Shown piece by piece: positions 53,784 to 62,515 of a stretch of DNA of 64,000 bases (within the stretch, counting starts at the first letter, position 1; every line of letters starts with the position of its first letter). A program made the position numbers and the translations under genes. The DNA comes from Isoetes taiwanensis. Taxonomy: Eukaryota > Streptophyta > Lycopodiopsida > Isoetales > Isoetaceae. The notes under the pieces are model-generated. The model had not been told where the DNA came from. It worked only from the letters and a program-made list of their open reading frames with translations, and did not search any database. The DNA lies in the NCBI GenBank assembly GCA_021234155.1, contig JAJEKV010000049.1, positions 9,214,292 through 9,278,291 of the forward strand, given 5' to 3'.

Positions 53784-53969
53784 GAAAAGAGGAAAACCCT
53801 AATTTTTGGGTGAGTTGGAAAAATCTTGGGGTTGGGCAATTCTAGCCTATACTGAGGTCAAAATGGGAATTTGAAGACTAAAGGGTTTGAGCATGGCTGG
53901 ATTACCTAAAGATGCTATACAACAGGTTGAAGATCATTTGGGCAAGTTCTGGTGAAGAAATGGTAGGAG

Positions 53970-54236
53970 GTCTCACAGCTTGCGCCTCGCTCAAAAACTA
54001 AAGTTTAGTTTCTTGACCAGGCGCGACCTGTGAGACATCAGTCCCATTTTGATCAAAACGTGTCCATTTTAGGTAATTTAAGGGTGTAAAGATGACGGGC
54101 TCATCAAATCAGGTAGAATTGACCCCTTATTTGGTCAATTTGGAACTGTTTTGGGCAAGTTTGGGCAAAGTCTCACAGCTTGCGCCTCGCTCAAAAACTA
54201 AAGTTTAGTTTCTTGACCAGGCACGAGCTGTGAGAC
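53970..54236. repeat. Foldback hairpin pair between chimeras 2 and 1
   Basis: Copies at 53,970-54,036 and 54,170-54,236, 200 bp apart, same sequence as elsewhere in the array. Confidence 0.85.
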
Positions 54237-54430
54237 ATCACGCCTTTCGGTCTGCAAATGTCCTATTTTACTAAAATAAAAACTAAAACCTGCTAACTTG
54301 TCCTAATTAAGCAAGTTTAGACAATTAAAGTACTCAAAATTGTTCTATATTACAAAATTTTTCAATTATTTACAAAAGGTTTAAGGGCGTTCTCCCTTAA
54401 TGCGAGTAGCAAGTTGCATATCTTGCCTCA

Positions 54431-55289
54431 TCAGCGCTTCGCATGAACAGTGCAAGCCGTCGAGTCTTCAAAATGTTGCACTATTTTCTGCTCCGCCGCT
54501 TCCTGCAGTGCCAGCAGCATCTCATCTGTGACCCTGTAGTTCGTCCTGAAGTCCTTCATCACCTCTCGAACTAGCCGAGCAAAGGGGGCACGGGGAATTA
54601 GGAGGCCGTAGCTGCGCTGGAAGTGCCGAATCTCCCGTAGTGCTCTTTGCTCGAGCTGCTTCCTGGTGAGCTTCTTCTGGGCAGGCTTTTTCGGGACCTT
54701 GGGCTTAGGTGGTGGCGGCCTTAGAGTCTGGCTTTTCGTTGGGTGTTCGCCCTCAACCGTCCGTACCCTGTTCTCCTGGTAGTAGGAGTTGTATGCCTCC
54801 CACTCCTTCATATAGGCCTCATGCTCCCGCATCTTTCGCTCGTAGATTTTAACGGGGTTAGTTACATAGGACTCTCGAGCAGGCCGGGGTTGCTTCTTCC
54901 TGTCCCATTTCGGGTAAGGAGGGGGCTTCTTCACTGTGTCCTGCTGCTCCTGTTCGGCTGCTACCTGCTCAACGGTAACCTGCTCAGCAACCGGGGGTTT
55001 GGAAGAACTTGCCCCTTCTGTGTTGGGGTTAGATTCTTCGTCAGAACCCTCTGAGGGGGTCGGGGGATGATCGGGTGGCCGTTCGGTAATGGTGATCTTG
55101 GGGTTGGGCTTTTTCACCATAGGGACTTCCTTAAGCTTCCTGGGGCTCCCCACCCATTTCCCTTTCTTCTTCTTGAGCTCCTCGGCCGCTTTCTGCTCCT
55201 CTTCTTCTCTCTTCCTCTTCTTTTGTTCTCTTTTCCTCTCTCGGCGTTCATACTTTCTGATAAACGCAGCGAGGTCTGCTTCTTCTGCC
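54431..55289 (-). pseudogene. H3-like 3' part in chimera 1 (best preserved)
   Basis: After the fusion TAG at 55,289-55,291 the H3 frame is open from AEEADLAAFIRKYERR through the Pro-rich linker into the histone fold (ALREIRHFQRSYGLLIPRAP ... LLALQEAAEQKIVQHFED). It stops at HAKR because 8 bases (TGTTACTC on the plus strand of the founder) are deleted before the last helix. At the position where the founder gene has a TAG, this copy has CAG (Gln), so the founder stop is a later mutation. The H3 part has no start codon of its own in frame with X. Confidence 0.75.
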
Positions 55290-55892
55290 TAGCCCAAGGG
55301 GTGGCGCGATTCTAAGAGTTTGCCGGCTTCTTTCGAAGTCTTGCCACTCTTGTTCTGCTTGTCGCCGCTCTTCCTCTGGGTCGAGCTCGACGTAGTCTTC
55401 CTCCTCTTCTTCTTTTCCTTCCTGCTCCTGTTCGTACTGCGTAAGGAGCTGTTGTTCTGCTGCTGTGGCTAATGGGTCCACGTCCATGGGGGGAATGGAG
55501 GTTTCTCCCACGGTGTTCTCGGCACGATGGGTAAGGAAAATTGCTAGGGCAGTGTTAAAAGAGAAATATTTGGTCCTGTTGACAGTTAGGACCATTGGCT
55601 CGGGCGTGCGCTGGGCCTTGTTTGTGAGATACTTGGCAATGTTTGGAACATCGCCTAAAGCTGCTTGAAGGGATTGCCTAGGAACAAAGTAGCCTATGCA
55701 AGGTGGAAGCTGCACTAGTGATGGCTCAACCCTAGCTTGGAATTCAGATAGGACTCTGCTGTAAGCTGGGGTTGCGTGCAAAGTTGCTTGGACATCTACC
55801 TCCTTCCGGAAGACATGGAAAATTTCATCGATGTCGGCCTCGGCAGCATGAGCGATGGCGCTGTACCATCTGCGGAAATCAGAGGTTGCCAT
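55290..55892 (-). pseudogene. Gene X part of chimera 1 (best N-terminus)
   Basis: Start ATG at 55,892-55,890 in context CTCATGGC, 114 bp after a TATAAATA box. It encodes MATSDFRRWYSAIAHAAEAD ... PCIGYFVPRQSLQAALGD ... VNRTKYFSFNTALAIFL, then an acidic Glu-rich helix and APPLGLG, about 202 codons before the out-of-frame fusion. No homology to known families was recognised. There is no signal peptide and no membrane segment. The close conservation among the four copies reflects recent duplication rather than proven selection. Confidence 0.65.
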
Positions 55893-56005
55893 GAGTTTAA
55901 TGCGGAAGAAAGTAGCAAACGGTTGCAAGAGCGCCTCATGGAGTTGGAAAATCGGCTAAGAGGGCAGGAGCAAACTTGTAGGGTGCTACGTGTGAAATGA
56001 GGGAC

Positions 56006-56013
56006 TATTTATA
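56006..56013 (-). promoter_or_regulatory. TATA box of gene X in chimera 1
   Basis: TATAAATA on the minus strand, 114 bp upstream of the ATG at 55,892. Confidence 0.55.
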
Positions 56014-56203
56014 GAAAAGAGGAAAACCCTAATTTTTGGATGAGTTGGAAAATTCTTGGGGTTGGGCAATTCTAGCCTATACTGAGGTCAAAATGGGAAT
56101 TTGAAGACTAATTCAAGGGTTTGAGCATGGCTGGATTACCTAAAGATGCTATACAACAGGTTGAAGATCATTTGGACAAGTTCTGGTGAAGAAATGGTAG
56201 GAG

Positions 56204-56470
56204 GTCTCACAGCTTGCGCCTCGCTCAAAAACTAAAGTTTAGTTTCTTGACCAGGCGCGACCTGTGAGACATCAGTCCCATTTTGATCAAAACGTGTCCA
56301 TTTTAGGTAATTTAAGGGTGTAAAGATGACGGGCTCAGCAAATCAGGTAGAATTGACCCCTTATTTGGTCAATTTGGAACTGTTTTGGGCAAGTTTGGGC
56401 AAGGTCTCACAGCTTGCGCCTCGCTCAAAAACTAAAGTTTAGTTTCTTGACCAGGCGCGAGCTATGAGAC
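56204..56470. repeat. Foldback hairpin pair downstream of the H3-like gene
   Basis: Copies at 56,204-56,270 and 56,404-56,470, 200 bp apart, about 145 bp after the H3-like stop codon. Confidence 0.85.
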
Positions 56471-56614
56471 ATCACGCCTTTCGGTCTGCAAATGTCCTAT
56501 TTTACTAAAATAAAAACTAAAACCTGCTAATTTGTCCTAATTAAGCAAGTTTAGACAATTAAAGTACTCAAAATTGTTCTATATTACAAAATTTTTCGAT
56601 TATTTACAAAAGGT

Positions 56615-57925
56615 TTAAGGGCGTTCTCCCTTAATGTGAGTAGCAAGTTGCATATCTTGCCTCATCAGTGTTACTCGCTTCGCATGAACAGTGCAAGCCA
56701 TCGAGTCTTCAAAATGTTGCACTATTTTCTGCTCCGCCGCTTCCTGCAGTGCCAGCAGCATCTCATCCGTGACCCTGTAGTCCGTCCTGAAGTCCTGCAT
56801 CACCTCTCGAACTAGCCGAGCAAAGGGGGCACGGGGAATTAGGAGGCCGTAGCTGCGCTGGAAGTGCCGAATCTCCCGTAGTGCTCTTTGCTCGAGCTGC
56901 TTCCTGGTGAGCTTCTTCTGGGCAGGCTTTTTCGGGACCTTGGGCTTAGGTGGTGGCGGCCTTAGAGTCTGGCTTTTCGTTGGGTGTCCGCCCTCAACCG
57001 TCCGTACCCTGTTCTCCTGGTAGTAGGAGTTGTATGCCTCCCACTCCTTCATATAGGCCTCATGCTCCCGCATCTTTCGCTCGTAGATTTTAACGGGGTT
57101 AGTTACATAGGACTCTCGAGCAGGCCGGGGTTGCTTCTTCCTGTCCCATTTCGGGTAAGGAGGGGGCTTCTTCACTGTGTCCTGCTGCTCCTGTTCGGCT
57201 GCTACCTGCTCAACGGTAACCTACTCAGCAACCGGGGGTTTGGAAGAACTTGCCCCTTCTGTGTTGGGGTTAGGTTCTTTGTCAGAACCCTCTGAGGGGG
57301 TCGGGGGATGATCGGGTGGCCGTTCGGTAATGGTGATCTTGGGGTTGGGCTTTTTCACCATAGGGACTTCCTTAAGCTTCCTGAGGCTCCCCACCCATTT
57401 CCCTTTCTTCTTCTTGAGCTCCTCGGCCGCTTTCTGCTCCTCTTCTTCTCTCTTCCTCTTCTTTTGTTCTCTTTTCCTCTCTCGGCGTTCATACTTTCTG
57501 ATAAACGCAGCGAGGCCTGCTTCTTCTGCCGGCTCAAGTCTCGGCTCGCTGTGCTCTTGTTGCTCCTTTGTCCTCCTTTCCCATTGTGCTCCCTTCTCTT
57601 CTTCTTCGAGGATCTCTGTTGCTGCATCAGAGTGGTCCTCTTTCCTTTCCTGCTCTCGAATCTCCCGCTCTATCTCCTCGTAAACTTCCCTTGTCTCCTC
57701 ATCCATGGAGGTTGGTGATGAGGCCTCGTCTTGATCCACCTGCTGATTGAAGATATAAATCAGATCAGATGTATCTTGCTCTTCTGGGATGCTCTCCTCG
57801 TCTGAAGACGAACGACCCCCTTTCGTGAGCCTGTCACGAAGCATCTGCCGAATAAGGTCGGCGCCTGTGGCGCTGGTGGCTTCGCCTGGACGAGGCTTCC
57901 TTGCCGTCTGCTTGGTCCGTGCCAT
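56615..57925 (-). pseudogene. Histone H3-like gene with long tail insert (founder copy)
   Basis: Single-exon frame of 437 codons including the stop. Residues 1-10 are MARTKQTARK, identical to the histone H3 tail including Lys4 and Lys9; Ser10 is replaced by Pro. Residues about 35-125 are acidic (SSSDEESIPEEQDTSD, EETREVYEEIEREIREQ). Residues about 150-180 are a Lys/Arg/Glu coiled region ending KKKKGKW. A Pro-rich linker follows. Residues 348-436 form a complete H3 fold (ALREIRHFQ ... LVREVMQDF ... ALQEAAEQ ... HAKRVTLM ... IKGERP), about 50 of 89 identical to canonical H3 by my alignment, with no gaps and thus without the longer loop 1 of CENH3. The H3 Cys110 equivalent is kept. One TAG at codon 235 (57,219-57,221) interrupts it; a sister copy has CAG there. 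Usual H3 length is 136. Confidence 0.85.
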
Positions 57926-58027
57926 GTTTGATGGTTCGACAATCGGATATCGGGCGCCAAAGATCGCCTTAGGGAGCAGGAGCTAATTTCTAAGGCGGGA
58001 ACGTGCAAATGAGGGGGGGTCTACTTC

Positions 58028-58035
58028 TATTTATA
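58028..58035 (-). promoter_or_regulatory. TATA box of the H3-like gene
   Basis: TATAAATA on the minus strand, about 103 bp upstream of the ATG at 57,925. It matches the spacing of the X gene TATA boxes, which suggests that these genes have their own promoters rather than relying on the LTR. Confidence 0.6.
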
Positions 58036-58137
58036 ACTTGGCAAATTTTAGGTCAAAATTCAAGTTGCTCTATTTAACATGCTAAGGCACCTATTTAATT
58101 AAAACTTATACTTATTTCAGACTTTTCCTACTTATTG

Positions 58138-58392
58138 GTCTCACAGGTCGCGCCTCGCTCAAAAACTAAAGTTTAGTTTTTAGACCAGGCGCGAGCTGTG
58201 AGATCTCACACATTTTTATGTAATTTAAGTAATTTGAACATGCTATTCTAATTAATTCCTATCTTAGAACTAGCTTTACCACATTATTTTTCTCAAATTC
58301 ATCATGTTTGAGTGATTTTGGCTCAATGTCTCACAGCTTGCGCCTCGCTCAAAAACTAAAGTTTAGTTCTTTGACCAGGCGCGACCTGTGAC
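58138..58392. repeat. Foldback hairpin pair upstream of the H3-like gene
   Basis: Copies at 58,138-58,204 (TTTTTAGACC variant in the loop side) and 58,328-58,392 (last arm shortened). Spacing is 190 bp. The flanks differ from those in the other spacers, showing that this pair is older or independent of the recent array. Confidence 0.8.
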
Positions 58393-58584
58393 ACCACCTT
58401 GCCTGGCAAGTTTTTCGCTCATTCTTTTTAGTCTTATTAAGTTCCAATTCACTTAAATGTTACTAGCTTAGCATAAACTACAAAAATGAGAAAAAAAAAT
58501 TCCACTTTTCGAGGCTTGAAGATCCTATCAAGTTAGTACTACTGGAAGCATGGTCAGTGCTTTGCTCTTGGTCTCCAAGAACAT

Positions 58585-58597
58585 AGCTCTGATACCA
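58585..58597 (-). other. Primer binding site, initiator tRNA-Met type
   Basis: TGGTATCAGAGCT on the minus strand, one base inside the LTR end (CACA-A-TGGTATC). This is the standard plant retrotransposon PBS. It proves that the LTR at 58,599 is the 5' LTR of a minus-strand element. Confidence 0.9.
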
Positions 58598-58598
58598 T

Positions 58599-59865
58599 TG
58601 TGACGTCCCCTACTCATATACGATGCCCGCACCGTATACGAACAGGAGTTCATCCCCCGCACTAGCTCCACACTAATACAGGGCCCTCCACATATCATTG
58701 TGACCGCCTAGAGTCCACAGTGGGAAGAATGAAGGGGTCATTTTACCCCGTCTTCCTCAGGGCCTACCTAGCTGCGGAAGCGTAAACATACACGTCAGTA
58801 ACATAACATCATATATCCACCTCGAAGGGTGGCACATCAACAGCTGCATAGACAAAGATCAGCACAATACAAGTGGATTCCTACCCGAGGTTCAGACACA
58901 GGGATGGACTGACAAGCTTGGGTCTCCAGAGTTCGTTGCAGACAGAATCATGACAATGGATTTGGCTGGCATAAGAACATGGCATTGGGTTGTCCACTCC
59001 ATCTGCCCCTCCTGTGCACACTTTGCAGAGTAGGTTGAAAAGTGTTGGGACCTGACTGTAGCCCGCCGGGTGCATAGCCAAAGGGGCTATTCCTGGGTTA
59101 CATCTCCCCAGTCCCGATGGGGCAGGTAGGGATCACTCCCTCCACAGATCTACATGACTAGAGGGCCACTGCCCTTATTCGACTTAACCCACTGGAAGGT
59201 GAACTCCACCCCACGGGTGTCGAGCCCATGCCTTACCCTCACTCAGTGGCAAGCCATTAGACCTAGTCACTCTGATCCCTGGTAGGCCTTACACACCAGA
59301 GGGATCGGTCAAGGGTCAGAACACGAACCTCATTCTAAGCCAGTCTGGCCCCTTCACCCACAACCAGGTGGGCTCTTGTACACAGGCCGAAATCTAGTAA
59401 TGCACTAAGAGGGACTATCTAGGAACATCATCTACTCAGCTTTAGGTCTCTACCCCCCTTCTCAATACAGTGAGTTCACAGAATTCATCCGTCCATCACA
59501 TCATCATAGAACTAAAGAATAAGAACTAATCTATATCATACATAGAGTTAGGTTCTTTTAGTTAGAGTCAATCTCGGCTACTAAGGGTGATTTAATAGGC
59601 TAAACCTACTGGTTCAAAGGCTGGAATAAGGTTTAGGCTATTCAATCGACCAAATACCTAATCCCTGGTTCACTCCTCTCGATCCGAAGGCGTCCATGTC
59701 TCTGTTCTGCTTCGAAATGCTGTCAGGAGGACGATCTGACAAGCTGGGGCGCACAGACAGATCGTGGGAGTTGGAATTGACTCCTCAGGCGCACGAATCG
59801 AAGCTCAGAAGGTCTGTGGGCGAAAAGGGAATGTTAGGGTTTGGTGCCTTATGTAGGCTATCAGT
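58599..59865 (-). repeat. 5' LTR of the chromovirus, truncated
   Basis: Matches 37,983-39,262 with few substitutions and one 16-bp difference (near 38,540 versus 59,150). It stops matching at CTATCAGT (59,865), so the outermost 213 bp of U3 are absent. The sequence beyond is unrelated. Frames inside (58,881-59,081, 59,696-59,905) are LTR shadows. Confidence 0.88.
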
Positions 59866-60480
59866 TAGATTAAGCACAATTTCATTAATTATGGACAATA
59901 CCTGAATTTATGGACCATTTTTTAGTACACTTGCATGAATGACTCATTTTCATACACTAGTTGACATCCCCTGCAAGTGCTGCATATGCCTCAGCAACAT
60001 GCACGGGTATCTTAATAGTATTAGGTATCTTCTTCTTGTTTGTTGGCTCCCAAGCGTAGTCGATAGTCTCCAGTTCTATGTGGTCACTTGTAGTCGTTGG
60101 CCTCCATCTCTTCTTCCAGCAATTGGCATAGGGACAGGCTCCCAACAAGTCGCTTGTATAGTCTCAGAGTTCTTTTTCTTATCATCCATTTAGGGTCCTT
60201 CAGTAGCATACCCTGCCCATGTCAAACACAAGTTATCATCAGGACGTGCCACTATAAACGTAACCTCTTTATCTTTGAATGGATTGAATTCTGGTATAGG
60301 TTTATCTGTCCACGGAGCAACGTTCCTTGCGGTGATGGCTTGACGCTTTGTGGTACATGATGGGCCATTCTCAAACTCCAAAACTAGAGGCCCAATGTGC
60401 CCTATCAACCTCTCATCATCATCAGAGATGTGCACATGTTTATTGAAATATATAAAAGATATGAAATCACATACCTATTT
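59866..60480 (-). pseudogene. Unidentified minus-strand coding remnant
   Basis: Frames 60,435-60,190 (ERLIGHIGPLVLEFENGPSC ... KEVTFIVARPDDN ... TWAGYATEGP) and 60,148-59,957 (IDYAWEPTNKKKIPNTIKI) have a natural protein composition and lie in succession, which suggests one gene with a frameshift around 60,100-60,180. I cannot name the family. It may belong to a DNA transposon. The position directly at the truncated LTR edge means its relation to the chromovirus insertion is unclear. Confidence 0.3.
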
Positions 60481-61120
60481 CTGTTTTGTACAAATAAATC
60501 GTCCACTTGCAAGAGAAATTTCACTGTAAGACCTTTATAGATGGCTCGATCAAATGGACCTTCATATTCCTACAACGAGTCCACCAGTATACTGAGAATA
60601 GATAGTGCCAACTTCGATGAAAGTGCATTTTTATCGAAAAGTGCAGTAGCTCAGGTCTGGGATGACACATACAGCTTTGGCATTATAGTAGTCCATATAT
60701 AATGAAATAGTCCAAAAATGAAAGTTGAGATTGCTAGGCAGATAGAACCCTTGGGTTCAATCCAATAGTGTTCAATCCTGTAACATCCCGGTCTGTAAGA
60801 AAATACGAGACTATTCCTGAAGATATTGTGATGCCATGCCTGCCAGATGTCACATTCTAATTATTCAAGGTATACCTAGTTAATGGTGTTGCCCCATTAC
60901 ATCTTCCACCTGCCTTTCTTTAGAGTTCGAAGGTGCTGTCTCAATGTCAATCTGATGCACAACATCATGGTTCCAGAGTCTTTAGGCTCCCCTAGAGTAT
61001 CTGCACCCTCCATAACAAACCCTTTGGCAACCAGACGTCCACCTTTGAATGTCAGGAACCCTTCGGTTATGGATCTTCAATCCTAGAAACTGGTCACACA
61101 CGACAAAAGATATATCGTTA
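60481..61120. other. Unassigned stretch
   Basis: No gene recognised. TGTAACATCCCGGTCTG at 60,780 resembles the start of some plant LTRs, but no partner copy or PBS/PPT was found. Confidence 0.3.
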
Positions 61121-61297
61121 CAAATTGGGCGGCCGCCTCATTTCAAGCACAATACACTTGAAAATCATATCAAAACTTGGTGAAAATGTCTTTAAAAAAA
61201 AAGAGAGAGAGAAAACTTGACTCACATTAATGAGCCCAAATTGGATAGACAACCAATTTTGAGCCAACCAAATTGGGCGTCCGCCCAATTTATGGGC

Positions 61298-61333
<36 letters not shown>

Positions 61334-61450
61334 CCTTAAATTGGGCGCTCGCCCAATTTGGGCCTACAAAATTGAGCGCCCGCCTTATTTGGGCTCTCCA
61401 AATTGGTCGTCTGCCCTATTTCAATGCATAAGATTCGGCCTTACATGTGC
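61120..61450. repeat. Cluster of GGGCG..CGCCC palindromic motifs with poly-T
   Basis: At least five variants of AAATTGGGCG-NC-CGCCCAATTT occur at about 61,120, 61,260, 61,335, 61,368 and 61,400, with a T-run at about 61,303-61,331. They are related to the palindrome of the 182-bp satellite at 62.5-63.8 kb, but the intervening sequence differs. Confidence 0.6.
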
Positions 61451-62515
61451 ATAAAATTGGGCGCATCCCATTTCGTTGCACAAGATCTGGTCTTCAGCAT
61501 GCTGTGCCTGCACATCCTTAATTAAAACCCTACCACAACTAGCTATGTGATTTCAGATAAAAGCTTGAACCTCTTCTTGAAGCCTAAGATGTGTCTCATC
61601 ACCTCGTCATGAGTGTGGCAATGCATAATGCAACTCTTAGCTAAGAGCATTAACCAAAGGAGATCAACGCAGGATTAAACATTTAAATTACAATAGCAAT
61701 AAGATTACAACTTCAAAAGAAAACTACAAAAGTAGTAGTGCATTACACTATTATATGCTATGTGTGAATAAAAAAGAAAAAATCTACCTTTGGTGGCAAA
61801 ACGGCTAGTCAAGAGCGCCAAAGATGGATGGTAAGATGTCGAGAACATAGAATGGGTAGTAAGAGCTTTTGGCAATATTAAGTCGAGGGGGGGAAATTTG
61901 AATTTGAATTTTGAATTTAAATAACCACACACGTGGCAACTTTGTTTTAAATTTTAAATAGTCATAAAAAGGGGGTTTATTTTGTGACGCATTATGGGCC
62001 CACCAAATATCCCCATGATCTTTCCTTATGATGCCACGTGCCATCCTCCATGCAACCTTTATCCATGTGCTTTTTAAATATCAGGTCATCATTTTAGAGC
62101 TACAAGGGTGGTTGTTTTCTTCCTCCTCCATTGGGTGTGCTCGTCCAGGAAGGTGCCCATCTTTTAGAAGACTTTTTGAAGCATTTTTGCATGTCCAAGA
62201 CCGTGAAAGGTTAGTGCATTTCATTTTTTTATTGCTTTTATTCTTTTTATATAGTTTTGTCCTCCTTACATGCTTTATATACGCACATCAAATGTTGTTC
62301 CCTTACTTTTTGACATGGATTACCCTTCCTTTTCTTGCTTTTGGTGGGGATACATGTCCTTGCTTTTCTCTTATCTTGCTATTGGACATGCATGTTGCCC
62401 ACCAGCAAAGAACACTTGCTAACATAGAGCCCCTCCAAGCACTCAGAACAAGCATTCCAATGAGCTAATGCACGCCTAAAACAGAGTCCAAAACCAAAAG
62501 TTATTTCGAGAAACC
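61451..62515. other. Unassigned stretch
   Basis: No gene supported. The plus frame 62,028-62,468 (146 codons) has a long hydrophobic and aromatic segment without a family signature and is probably fortuitous. The region is A/T-rich. Confidence 0.3.

Larger units (their letters stand above)
37983..59865 (-). mobile_element. Giant Ty3/gypsy chromovirus carrying histone H3-like genes
   Basis: Direct repeats 37,983-39,475 and 58,599-59,865 are LTRs in minus orientation. The right one is followed inwards by a tRNA-iMet PBS (58,597-58,585), and the left one is preceded inwards by a polypurine tract. Gag-pol with chromodomain (45,001-40,240) has the matching orientation. Between PBS and gag lie an H3-like gene, gene X, chimeras of both and a Helitron. 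The element is about 21.9 kb, or about 20 kb without the Helitron, very large for a chromovirus. The right LTR lacks about 213 bp present in the left LTR, so no TSD can be checked there. The left edge interrupts transposase copy B. Confidence 0.85.

Noticed and set aside
56204-56470. Foldbacks as a histone mRNA 3' stem-loop
   Set aside because: The animal histone stem-loop is 6 bp with a 4-nt loop. Here the arms are about 30 bp, copies also occur upstream of the gene, and plant histone mRNAs are polyadenylated.
56615-57925. Interpretation of the H3-like gene as a centromeric CENH3
   Set aside because: Loop 1 has the length of canonical H3 and lacks the CENH3 insertion, and the N-terminus is the canonical H3 tail, which CENH3 does not have. 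LREIRHFQ and HAKRVTLM resemble CENH3 in places, so it is not excluded as a distant derivative.
49028-58392. CRISPR-like spaced repeats
   Set aside because: The 67-bp repeats are spaced 190-200 bp within larger duplicated units in a plant nuclear context, with no cas genes.
60779-60800. Start of an LTR (TGTAACATCCCGG)
   Set aside because: No second copy, PBS or PPT was found in the window.
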